A stretch of 64,000 nucleotides of DNA from NCBI GenBank assembly GCA_963755635.1, contig CAVWKS010000036.1, positions 62,001 to 126,000 on the forward strand. Reading direction: 5' to 3'. This document shows positions 51,084 to 59,081 of this stretch, piece by piece. Below the pieces are notes generated by a model. That model had not been told where the DNA came from and did not search any database. It worked only from the letters and a program-made list of their open reading frames with translations. The first letter of the stretch is position 1. Each line of letters starts with the position of its first letter. The position numbers and the translations under genes are program-made. The stretch is from AC-32 sp963755635. Lineage in GTDB: Bacteria > Actinomycetota > Thermoleophilia > Gaiellales > Gaiellaceae.

Positions 51084-52282
51084 TACGTCACGCGCCCCAG
51101 GCGGTCGAGCCTGGAAAGGAAGGGCGAGCGCTCGATCAGCTCACCGAAGGAGCGGGTCTCGCCGAGGAGGTTGAGACCGGCGAGCGCTGCGATCGCGAGC
51201 TTCCGGCCTCGTCCCGTGAAACGGTCCACGGAACTCAACCCTAGCAGCGCGCCCAGCGCGTTCGACCCGGCGTCACCGAGCATCGTCATCTCGCGGAGAT
51301 CGTAGGGCGCGATCAGGACGGCAGGCAGGAGCGGCGCTCGGGTCATCGGGGCGAGGAGCAGGTAGACCTTCAGCGCCCGGCCGGGACGCGTGTCGAGCTG
51401 GTTGAAGAAGTTCGCCGCGAGCGCGACGAGGAGCGCACCGGAGAGGCTGCGCGTGCGCGCCAGGGCGTAGAGCGGGATCGCGACGGCTTTCAGCGTCCCG
51501 GTCGTCGGGCCCTTGCGCAGGTGGCCGCGGATGCCGCGCTCGGGGCCTGAGCGGAGGTCGTCGACAAGCCCGATCGCGGTCACGACCGGCTCGCGCAGGG
51601 CGAAGGCCCAGCCGACCAGCGGCAGGCGGAGGCGCCGGTAGTTCGTCGCCGTCGGCCCGCAGCCGAGCGTGACGTCGAGCAGCTGGCGTCCGCGGTGCAG
51701 GAACCCCCGCAGGTCGCGGCCGGTCGGGCGGTGGCGGAGCGGCAGCTCGCGCTCACGCACCTCGAGACCGGCGCGGACGGCGTCGATCGTCATCCGCACC
51801 TCGCAGCCGAACCCGGGCGCGAGCGGGAAGCACGCCTCGCGTGCGGCCGGCGAGAGCGCGCGCTGGCCCGAGAGGGGCTCACGGGCGTCGAAACCGCTCA
51901 GAAGACGGATCAGCTCCTGCGCAGCGCGTTTCGCGATGCCGAAGCCGCCTCCCTCCCGCTCCTCGAAGGCGGCGATCGCGAGGTCGGCGTCATCGTCCAC
52001 CAGCGAGGTCAGGTCGCCCGAGAGGTCGGCGTCGCAGAGGAGCAGCGGGCCTTCGCCCGCCTCCCGCTCGGCGAGCGTCAGCGCCTGGCCCTTGCCGAGC
52101 CTCGGCAGCCGCGCCACCCGCGCGCCGGCACGCTCGGCGGCGGCCGCGGTCCCGTCGCGCGAGCCGTCGTCGGCGACGAGGACCTCGGCCTCCGGAAACG
52201 CGGCGCGCAGTGCGGACACCGCGCTCTCGATCGACCGTTCCTCGTCGCGCGCGGCGACGAGCACGGTCAACCGTTCAGCCAC
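51083..52282 (-). CDS. GT2 glycosyltransferase fused to a shortened MraY/WecA-like domain
   Basis: A 399-residue protein. Residues 1-180 are a GT-A domain: VLVAARDEERSIESAVSAL, VADDGSRDGT (37-45) and LLCDADLSGD as the metal Asp motif. Residues 235-350 hold MraY/WecA-type marks in order: GLVDDLRSG (DD 241-242), ANFFNQLD (N291, N294, D297) and MLGDAGSNALGALLG (336-346). The helices that precede these in real MraY are missing. A polyprenyl-phosphate sugar transfer is likely. Position between mctB-like and pyrG suggests envelope biosynthesis. Exact substrates unknown. Confidence 0.75.
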   Translation of the reverse strand: MAERLTVLVAARDEERSIESAVSALRAAFPEAEVLVADDGSRDGTAAAAERAGARVARLPRLGKGQALTLAEREAGEGPLLLCDADLSGDLTSLVDDDADLAIAAFEEREGGGFGIAKRAAQELIRLLSGFDAREPLSGQRALSPAAREACFPLAPGFGCEVRMTIDAVRAGLEVRERELPLRHRPTGRDLRGFLHRGRQLLDVTLGCGPTATNYRRLRLPLVGWAFALREPVVTAIGLVDDLRSGPERGIRGHLRKGPTTGTLKAVAIPLYALARTRSLSGALLVALAANFFNQLDTRPGRALKVYLLLAPMTRAPLLPAVLIAPYDLREMTMLGDAGSNALGALLGLSSVDRFTGRGRKLAIAALAGLNLLGETRSFGELIERSPFLSRLDRLGRVT

Positions 52283-53150
52283 CAGCGACCGGGAAGGGCG
52301 GCAGCGACTGATCGGCCGTGGGCTTCAGCCCGTACTGCCCGACAGGCGCCCGCGCAAGCACGAGCACGAGCGCGAGCCGGCCCGCGGGCTTGTCCACGTC
52401 GTCGACGCTCGAGAGGCCGGCGTTGCGATACGCATCGATCGCGGAGGTCGCCGAGGTCGTCGTCTCGACCCCGACCGCCGGAGCGCCGCCCGAGTCGACC
52501 CCCTGGTAGAGCCCGCGCAGAAAGTGGCTGGTCGCGCCGCGCTGCGGTGGAACCGTCCTCACGACGACCACCCCGTCCACCGGCTGCTTGCCGGTGCCGA
52601 CCTGCTCCTCGACCAGGGTGCCGGTGAGCGCGTCCCAGAGCGGCGTGTCGCCCCCGGAAATCACCTCGTCGCCCAGCGCCTGCCCGAGCGTCTGCAGCTT
52701 CGGCCGACCGGTGTAGCCGATCCCCGCAGGCGACGCCTTCAGCTTTGCCTCGAGCCCCTTGATGTCGAGCGGGAGCTTGAGCGCGCGCAATTGCTCTTCG
52801 ACGGCGCCCGAATCCGTCAGCGTGCGCTCGATCGTCGAGCGGATGCCGCCGTCGACCGAGCCGACGAACAGCACCGCGATCCGCTTCCCACGCAGCCGGT
52901 TGCGCACGAGCACCGGGTACGTCTCGTTCATGTAGACCTGGGCGGCCCGCTGCTCACGCTGCGAGAGCGCCGAGCTCTTCGAGGCGGCGTCGAGCTCCGA
53001 CTGCAGCCGTGTCACACGCCGCTGCAGCAGGCTGCGGTTCGCGCTGTCGACGAGGCCCTGGTCGGAGATCCCGACGCCGACCAGGATCCCGATCACGAGC
53101 GCGAGGAAGACCGCGGCAAGCGAGGCTACGTGGTAGCGAAGGTCGAACAT
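52275..53150 (-). CDS. MctB/Rv1698-like copper transport outer protein
   Basis: Homologue of mycobacterial MctB, described as a copper-transport or pore protein of the envelope. The 291-residue product starts MFDLRYHVASLAAVFLALVIG, with one transmembrane helix near the N-terminus. A coiled coil (LQRRVTRLQSELDAAS) and a mixed alpha/beta domain follow (RIAVLFVGSVDGG, VVVRTVPPQRG). In this organism, which has no sign of a mycobacterial outer membrane, a different role is possible. It overlaps the GT2-MraY gene by 8 bp. Confidence 0.82.
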   Translation of the reverse strand: MFDLRYHVASLAAVFLALVIGILVGVGISDQGLVDSANRSLLQRRVTRLQSELDAASKSSALSQREQRAAQVYMNETYPVLVRNRLRGKRIAVLFVGSVDGGIRSTIERTLTDSGAVEEQLRALKLPLDIKGLEAKLKASPAGIGYTGRPKLQTLGQALGDEVISGGDTPLWDALTGTLVEEQVGTGKQPVDGVVVVRTVPPQRGATSHFLRGLYQGVDSGGAPAVGVETTTSATSAIDAYRNAGLSSVDDVDKPAGRLALVLVLARAPVGQYGLKPTADQSLPPFPVAGG

Positions 53151-53160
53151 CCGTGCCGCA

Positions 53161-53595
53161 TTAAAGCTCGACGGCGGTCTGGCAGAGAGCGTGCAGGCGG
53201 TTCAGAGCCTTCCGGGGCAGGTTGCGATTGACGCGCAGCCATGGGCCGTCGACCACGAGCGTCGCGCGTGTGTGCGCGTCGGCGGCGGGCTCGAGGCGCA
53301 GCGTCGCCTCGATGCTGTCGTTGACGAACAGGAAGCGGAGGAGCTGGCGTGGCCGCACTTCGAGGATCGCGATCACGCCGGCCGCTTCGGGCGGGCGCAG
53401 GAAAACCGAGACGACGTTGCCCGTCTGGGGGCCGGTGACGAGCTGCCAGCGCGCGCCCGGCGCGAGGCCGCGGCGGTCCGGCCGCACGCCTTTCACGCCC
53501 GGCCACCAGTCGGACAGGTGGTTCGGCTCGGCCAGGAAGTCCCAGACATCCGCCGGAGGCGCGAGCAGCTCCCGGCTGGCGGCGACGCGAGGCAT
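53161..53595 (-). CDS. SRPBCC (START-like) protein
   Basis: A 144-residue polyketide-cyclase/START-like protein that should bind a hydrophobic ligand. It begins VAASRELLAPPADVWDFLAE (classic SRPBCC entry helix) and has DWWPGVKGVRPDRRG and PRKALNRLHALCQTAV as C-terminal helix. It interrupts the mctB-steA pair that is adjacent in M. tuberculosis, with 10 and 7 bp to its neighbours, so it is part of the operon. Ligand unknown. Confidence 0.8.
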   Translation of the reverse strand: MPRVAASRELLAPPADVWDFLAEPNHLSDWWPGVKGVRPDRRGLAPGARWQLVTGPQTGNVVSVFLRPPEAAGVIAILEVRPRQLLRFLFVNDSIEATLRLEPAADAHTRATLVVDGPWLRVNRNLPRKALNRLHALCQTAVEL

Positions 53596-53602
53596 CCCGG
53601 CC

Positions 53603-54736
53603 TCAGCCTATGCCGAGCAGGTCGCGCAGCCGCTGGACGACGAGGCCGATGAAGTGCCGCAGCCCGGGAGAGGCGACGATCGCGACGACGATCGCGGCGA
53701 GCCCTGCGCCTGCGAACGCGATCAGGGGCCAGATCCCGACCTCGCGGCTGACGAGCCGCGAGACGCCCTTCGCGTCGACGAGGATCTCGCCCACCTTCAA
53801 CCGCGTCACGAAGGTCGAGGACATCCCGGCCCGGTCTCGCTCGAGGAACTCGATCAGGTTGAAGTGCGTTCCGACGGCGACGATCAGCTCGGCGCCCTTC
53901 TCGTAGGCGAGCAGGAGGGCGACGTCCTCGCTGATCCCGGGCGCGGAGACCGTGTGGAAGGGAACGTCGAGCGCCTCGAGCCGTTCCGCGCCGGGCGCAG
54001 CGCCGTCGCGATAGGCGTGGACGATCAGCTCAGCGCCGCTCTGGAGGGCCGCGTCCGACACTGAGTCCATGTCGCCGACGATCACGTCGGGCCGCATCCC
54101 CGCCTGGAGCAGCGCATCCGCCCCACCGTCCACGCCGATCAGGACCGGCCGGAAGTCGCGCACGTACGAGCGGACGATCCCGAGATCTCGCTTGTAGCCG
54201 GGGCCGCGCGCCACCACGAGCGCGTGACGCTCTCGGAAGCGCGTGTTCAGGGATGGGAACTGCACGCCCTCGGCGAGCAGCCGCCCTTCCTCGCGCAGGT
54301 ACTCCAGCGTGTTCTCGGCGAAGACCTCCAAGGCGTCGGTCACGCGAGCCCGCTGCTCGGCCAGCGCCGCCGCGAGCCGGTTCGCCTCGAGCGCCCGGCC
54401 GTTGGCGAGGCACGTGCCGTTGCTGAACAGGCTCGCCCCGCGGACGGTCACAGCGTCCCCGTCGCCGAGCTCGTCGAAGAGTGGCGCGCCGGGGGCGTCG
54501 ATCAGGCGGACGCCGCCGCGCACGAGCAGGAGCGGGCCCGGGTTCGGGAAGCGGCCGGACTGCGACTCGGCCACGTTCACGACGACGCGGACGCCCGACT
54601 CGAGCAGCTCCTCGGCCGAGACCCGGTCGATGTCCTGGTGGTCGATGATCGCGACGTCGCCGGGGCCGAGCCGGGGGACCAGGCTCTTCGTCCGGCGCCC
54701 GAGCCGCGCCGTCCCGGTGAACTCGATGAAGCTCAC
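53603..54736 (-). CDS. steA: SteA-like cell-division protein (TPK-like fold, C-terminal membrane helix)
   Basis: Homologue of Corynebacterium SteA / Rv1697, implicated in septum formation. The 377-residue protein has an N-terminal barrel (GTARLGRRTKSLVPRLGPGD), a thiamine-pyrophosphokinase-like domain (LIGVDGGADALLQAGMRPDV and IVGDMDSVSD) and one transmembrane helix near the C-terminus (IWPLIAFAGAGLAAIVVAIV). No evidence that it binds thiamine. The GTG overlaps the recN TGA (GTGA). The SteA partner SteB is not in the window; MctB-like is next. Confidence 0.88.
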   Translation of the reverse strand: MSFIEFTGTARLGRRTKSLVPRLGPGDVAIIDHQDIDRVSAEELLESGVRVVVNVAESQSGRFPNPGPLLLVRGGVRLIDAPGAPLFDELGDGDAVTVRGASLFSNGTCLANGRALEANRLAAALAEQRARVTDALEVFAENTLEYLREEGRLLAEGVQFPSLNTRFRERHALVVARGPGYKRDLGIVRSYVRDFRPVLIGVDGGADALLQAGMRPDVIVGDMDSVSDAALQSGAELIVHAYRDGAAPGAERLEALDVPFHTVSAPGISEDVALLLAYEKGAELIVAVGTHFNLIEFLERDRAGMSSTFVTRLKVGEILVDAKGVSRLVSREVGIWPLIAFAGAGLAAIVVAIVASPGLRHFIGLVVQRLRDLLGIG

Positions 54737-56367
54737 TGCTCGGCCTTCACCGTCGCGATGAACTCCTCGCCGCCGAGCATTCGCGTCAGCTCGTCGCGGC
54801 GCTCGGCCTCGTCGAGCTGTTCGATGCGCGTGTGAGTCGGATCGCCCGGGATCTTCTCGACGCGGAAGTGGCGGTCGGCGAGGCTCGCGATCTGCGGCAG
54901 GTGGGTGATCGTGACGACCTGAGCGCGTTCCGCCAGGCGGCGGAGGGTCTCGCCGACCGCGTGGGCGGTCTGCCCGCCGATGCCCGCGTCGATCTCGTCG
55001 AAGACCAGGGTCTCGCCGCCGCCGACCGCCGCGATCGCGAGGGCGATGCGGGAGAGCTCGCCGCCGGAGGCGGTCTCCGCGACGGGCGCCAGGGGGAGGC
55101 CGGGATTGGGCCGGATCAGGAAGGCCGCGCGGTCGGCGCCCGTGGGGCCGGCTTCCGCCGGCTCGAGGTTGACCGCGAACTCGCCCTCGCCCAGGCCGAT
55201 GCCCTGGAGCTCTTGGGCCACGGCTTCCGCGAACGGGGTCGCGGCCTGCTCGCGTGCTTGCCGGAGTGTCGCCGCGAGCTCGTTCACGCGTTGCTCAGCG
55301 GCCGCGAGCGCTTGCGCCGCCGCGGCCGCCGGGTCGGCGCCGCCGTCCAGCGCGGCGAGCTCCTCCGCGGCTTCGGCGGCTCTCGCGAGGAGCTCCTCGT
55401 AGCTCGTTGCGCGGAAGCGCCGGCGGACGTCGGCGATCCGGTCGAGCTCGCTCTCGATCTGCTCCAGCCGGTCGGGCTCGGCCTCGAGGGTCGTCAGGAA
55501 CGCGCGCAGCTCCGATGCGGTCTCCCGGAGGCGCAGCTCGACGTCGCGGAGCTCGTTCCCGGCGCGTTCCAGCTCCGGCGCCAGGCGCTCGAGGGGCGCG
55601 AGCGAGCGCTCGGCCAGGGCGACGAGGCCCGCAGCGCCGTCGCCTTCGTCAGGCGAGAGCGCGTCTCCCGCCTGCGCCGCGGCCGCAGCGAGCTCGGTCA
55701 CGTGGCGCAGCCGCTCGCGCTCGGCCCGGAGCGACTCCTCGGTGCCCGGCTCGAGGCCTTTCGTGTCCTCGACGAGCGCGCGCAGCTCTGCGAGTCTTGC
55801 TTCCGCCGCGGCGGCGCCATGCTCGAGCTCCTCGTGGCGGCGGCGGGCGACCGCCAGCTCACGCCAGGCGACGCGGAGCTCCGAGCGGCGCTTCGCCTGC
55901 TCCTCTCCCGCGAATGAGTCGAGCAGGCCGAGCTGGTACGCGGGCCGCGCCAGCCGGCGCTGCTCGAACTGACCGGACATGGCGATCAGGCGCTCGGTGG
56001 CCGCGGCGAGATCGTCGCGGGCCGCCGTGCGGCCCCACGCGTAACCGCGCGTGCGGCCGTCCGCGAAAACGCGCCGCGCGAGCACGAGCCCGTCCTCGTC
56101 CTCGGGCCGCAGCTCGGCAAGCGGCTCGATGTCCTCGTCTTCGAAGAAGGCCGCGGGTGGCTCGAGCTCGGCCTCGACGTAGGCCTCGGCGGCGTCGGGG
56201 CCGACGAGCGCTGCGTCGCCGCGGGCGCCCAGCAGCAGGCCGATCGCCTGCGCGAGGATCGTCTTCCCCGCGCCGGTCTCGCCGGTGATCGCGTTCAGGC
56301 CCGGCGCGAGGTCGAGCTCGGCCTCGCGGATGAGCACGAGATTCTCGATCCGGAGCCGGCGCAGCAC
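54733..56367 (-). CDS. recN: DNA repair protein RecN
   Basis: SMC-like ATPase that gathers broken DNA ends. The 544-residue protein has the N-terminal Walker A (NAITGETGAGKTILAQAIGL, residues 27-46), two coiled-coil arms of 120-150 residues each, and the C-terminal signature SGGELSRIALAIAA with Walker B ETLVFDEIDAGIGG. It starts at GTG 56367. No LexA box is seen upstream, though recN is SOS-controlled in many bacteria; the upstream 158 bp contain the dispersed element B. Confidence 0.95.
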   Translation of the reverse strand: MLRRLRIENLVLIREAELDLAPGLNAITGETGAGKTILAQAIGLLLGARGDAALVGPDAAEAYVEAELEPPAAFFEDEDIEPLAELRPEDEDGLVLARRVFADGRTRGYAWGRTAARDDLAAATERLIAMSGQFEQRRLARPAYQLGLLDSFAGEEQAKRRSELRVAWRELAVARRRHEELEHGAAAAEARLAELRALVEDTKGLEPGTEESLRAERERLRHVTELAAAAAQAGDALSPDEGDGAAGLVALAERSLAPLERLAPELERAGNELRDVELRLRETASELRAFLTTLEAEPDRLEQIESELDRIADVRRRFRATSYEELLARAAEAAEELAALDGGADPAAAAAQALAAAEQRVNELAATLRQAREQAATPFAEAVAQELQGIGLGEGEFAVNLEPAEAGPTGADRAAFLIRPNPGLPLAPVAETASGGELSRIALAIAAVGGGETLVFDEIDAGIGGQTAHAVGETLRRLAERAQVVTITHLPQIASLADRHFRVEKIPGDPTHTRIEQLDEAERRDELTRMLGGEEFIATVKAEQ

Positions 56368-56426
56368 GGCCTGGATGCTACGTCGAGATCAGCGCCGCGG
56401 CGACCCGCTCAAACAGCCGGGTCGCT

Positions 56427-56512
56427 CCCCCAGGGTGGGTGGGGGTTAGGGACGGTACCGGCCCTCCGCTGCGCAGGTGTCACGGATCTGTGCCGATTGT
56501 GTGCCGATTGTG
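56427..56512. repeat. Dispersed intergenic element, copy B
   Basis: Lies between nadK and recN, inverted relative to copy A (22850-22949). It has a CCCCCA/TGGGGG stem (56427-56432 with 56440-56445), GACGGTACCGG (56451-56461), and two overlapping copies of GTGCCGATTGTG (56490-56501 and 56501-56512), an 11-bp tandem period. The stem may serve as a terminator for nadK. The rest of 56368-56525 shows no ORF with start and ribosome site. Confidence 0.5.
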
Positions 56513-56525
56513 TGCCGGGGCAGGG

Positions 56526-57365
56526 CTACGAGGCGAACGTGCGGCCGTAGCGGCTGAAGAACGTGCTCTCCGGCAGCGTGGCGAGCAGGCTCCGCGCTTC
56601 GGCAAGCCGAACCGCCAGCTGCTCCCCGCTCCCGAGGTCGCCCACGCGGTGTCCGTCCACGAGCACCGCGGCGTCTACGTCTGCGGTGCGGTTGGTCACC
56701 GTCAGCTCGCGCCCGCGCGGCACGACGAGCGGGCGCGCGCGCAGCGAGTGCGGCGCGACGAAGGTGACGGCCATCGCGTCGAGCCCCCAGACCAAGACCG
56801 GCCCGCCGTTCGAGAGGTTGTACGCGGTCGACCCCGAGGGTGTCGAGCAGATCAGCCCGTCGCACGGCAGCGAGCCGAGGTCCTCGCCGCCGATCGCCCA
56901 GCCGAGCTGGACCATGCGGCCGAGTGACGAGCTCGCGACGACGATGTCGTTCACCGCCTTCCAGCTCGCGCCGCCCGACTCACACTCGAGCACAGGCAGC
57001 TCGACGACGACGTAGTCGCCGGCAAACGCCCGGGCGACCCCCTCCTCCAGCGCATCGGCCTCGAACGCCGCGAGAAAACCGACGCGCCCGAAATTGACCC
57101 CGATCACCGGAACGCCGGTGCCGAGGAACCGCCGCAGCGCGCGCAGCATCGTGCCGTCGCCGCCGAGCACGACGGCGAGGTCGGCCCCCGCGAGCTCCCC
57201 ATCGTCTTCGCTGAGTCCGTGCTTCTCCCGTTCCTCGTCCGGGTAGAGCAGCTCCACGCCGCGCTCCGCGGCCACACGCTGCAGGCGCTCGAGCGCCGCG
57301 CCGATCTTCTCCGGCTTGCCGTGCGTGACCACGGCCACACGCGTGACTTCAGCCGGTTGCGTCAT
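56526..57365 (-). CDS. nadK: NAD kinase
   Basis: Phosphorylates NAD+ to NADP+ using ATP or polyphosphate. The 279-residue protein carries the catalytic GGDGTMLRALRRF (Asp in GGDGT), the binding motif FGRVGFLAAFEAD, and the STPSGSTAYNLSNGGPVLVW block. The ATG at 57365 (MTQPAEVTRVAVVTHG) is chosen. It overlaps the tlyA stop by 17 bp, typical of the tlyA-nadK-recN operon. Confidence 0.94.
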   Translation of the reverse strand: MTQPAEVTRVAVVTHGKPEKIGAALERLQRVAAERGVELLYPDEEREKHGLSEDDGELAGADLAVVLGGDGTMLRALRRFLGTGVPVIGVNFGRVGFLAAFEADALEEGVARAFAGDYVVVELPVLECESGGASWKAVNDIVVASSSLGRMVQLGWAIGGEDLGSLPCDGLICSTPSGSTAYNLSNGGPVLVWGLDAMAVTFVAPHSLRARPLVVPRGRELTVTNRTADVDAAVLVDGHRVGDLGSGEQLAVRLAEARSLLATLPESTFFSRYGRTFAS

Positions 57366-58114
57366 CGATCCAGCGTTCGAGCTCATCGGGATTCTCCGGC
57401 CGCTCGCGGTTGACGAGGTGCAGGAAGAACTCGTGGTTCCCCTTCGGGCCGGGCAGGCCGGAGTCTACGACGCCGGCGACTTCCGCTCCCCACTCGGGCG
57501 CTGCGCGCGCGACCTCAAGCAGGACGCGACGCCACACCGCCGGATCCCGGACGACGCCCTTCTTCGCCTCGCCGCGCTCGGCCTCGAACTGCGGCTTCAC
57601 GAGCACGAGCGCCTGCCAGCCCGGCGCGGCCAGCGCGAGCGCGGGCGGCAGCGCAGTCCGAACGCCGATGAACGAGACGTCGCAGGTGACGAGCTCCGGC
57701 GCGAACGGCAGCTCGCGCAGTTCCCGCACGTTGGCCCGCTCGAGCACCGTCACGCGCGGATCCGCCCGCAGTCGCGGGTGAAGCTGTCCGTGGCCGACGT
57801 CGAGCGCGATCACCCGCGCCGCGCCACGCTGCAGCAGCACGTCCGTGAAGCCACCGGTCGAGGCGCCGACGTCGAGGCAGTCGCAGACCGGCCGGCTCGA
57901 CGCCGAGCACGTCGAGCGCGTGCGCCAGCTTCTCGCCGCCGCGCGAGACGTACGGCGGCGGCGCGGTGACGGCCAGGTCAGCCGACTCGTCCACCTGCTC
58001 GCCCGCCTTCTCGTGGCCCGGCACGAGCCCGGCCATGACGAGCGCCTGCGCCTGGGCGCGGCTCTCTGCCAGGCCGCGCTCGACGAGCAGGACGTCGAGC
58101 CGCTTCTTCGCCAT
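57349..58114 (-). CDS. tlyA: TlyA-family rRNA 2'-O-methyltransferase, interrupted by a +1 frameshift
   Basis: Methylates ribose of 16S and 23S rRNA in M. tuberculosis, where it is needed for capreomycin action. The N-terminal frame has the S4 domain (KKRLDVLLVERGLAESRAQA, PYVSRGGEKLAHALDVLG). The C-terminal frame has the methyltransferase half (GVRTALPPALALAAPGWQAL, LVKPQFEAERGEAKKGVVRD). They join near 57888-57896; removing one G gives VEPAVCDCLDVGASTGGF, with the AdoMet motif. About 254 residues after repair. The ATG overlaps the P1 peptidase stop (TGATG). Confidence 0.9.
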
Positions 58115-59076
58115 CAGCCGGCAACCGAGAGCACGGCGTCCCACGCCACCTCGGATGCAACGACGCCGAGCGCCGTCGTGTCGAGCAGCGGGTCGCGCTC
58201 GACCGCGCCCGTCGACACCGCGAAGAGCACGTCGCCGTCCTCGAGCGCGTGGAACGGCTGGATCGCCCGCGCCATCGACGCGTGCACCTGGCGGCCGAGG
58301 GTCCGGAGCTCCCGCGCGTCAAGCCGGAGATCCGTCACGAGCAGTGTCAGCGTCGTGTTCCCGGGCGGCGGCCGTACGGGCCTGCCCGCGGCGAGGCGCT
58401 CCTCGACGGTCGGCACGAGCGCCCGCCGTGCGCCGCTGCCCGCGTCGAAGTGACCGAGGACGACGTTCCCGTCGCGATCGACGATCGCCCCGATCGCGTT
58501 CACGACCGTGAAGACGGCGACCCTCGTCGAGCCCACGCGCCGACAGGCGCCGCCCTGGCCGGCGGGCTCGCTCTCCTCGTACGAGAACAGCTTCCCCGCC
58601 GTCGCCGAGCGGCCTGCGCCGTGCCGGCCGAGCGGGAAGCTGCCCGGCGCCGCGGCCCTCAGCGCGGCCCGGCCGAGCTCCTTGTCCGGGTAGACCGCGT
58701 TGTCCCGCGGGCCCCAGTCGAAGATGATCGCGCCGGCCACGAGCGGGATCTGCAGCCAGTCGGTGCGGTACTCGCGCCGCGCGAGCAGCTCCGCGGCGAC
58801 ACCCGCCGCGGCCTCGAGACCGTAGAGCGAGCCGCCGGCGAAGCAGACGGCCTCGACCAGCTCGATCCCGGCGCCGCTGATCGCGGGCGAGCCGCCGCGA
58901 ACGTCGATCGAGCACGCCACAGGCCCGCCCGGGAAGAAGAAGACCGTGCAGCCGGTCGGCCCCTCGTCGTACTCGGCGACGCCGATCTCGAGACCCGGAA
59001 AGTCGAGCTCGAGCGCGCGTCCGTCGAAGTCGATACGCGGAACGAGGTCCGCGTTGTCGTTCGACAGGCGCGGCAC
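58114..59076 (-). CDS. P1/DmpA-family autoprocessing peptidase (S58)
   Basis: N-terminal nucleophile hydrolase that cleaves itself into alpha and beta chains. Family members act as beta-aminopeptidases or nylon-oligomer hydrolases. The 320-residue precursor has GGSLYGLEAAAGVAAELL, a Gly/Asn-rich middle (VFTVVNAIGAIVDRDGNVV) and the cleavage site PPPGNTTLTLLVTD. The Thr after Asn is the expected nucleophile of the beta chain. GTG 59076 is the first usable start after the polyprenyl synthetase stop. Substrate unknown. Confidence 0.87.
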   Translation of the reverse strand: MPRLSNDNADLVPRIDFDGRALELDFPGLEIGVAEYDEGPTGCTVFFFPGGPVACSIDVRGGSPAISGAGIELVEAVCFAGGSLYGLEAAAGVAAELLARREYRTDWLQIPLVAGAIIFDWGPRDNAVYPDKELGRAALRAAAPGSFPLGRHGAGRSATAGKLFSYEESEPAGQGGACRRVGSTRVAVFTVVNAIGAIVDRDGNVVLGHFDAGSGARRALVPTVEERLAAGRPVRPPPGNTTLTLLVTDLRLDARELRTLGRQVHASMARAIQPFHALEDGDVLFAVSTGAVERDPLLDTTALGVVASEVAWDAVLSVAG

Positions 59077-59081
59077 GGGGC

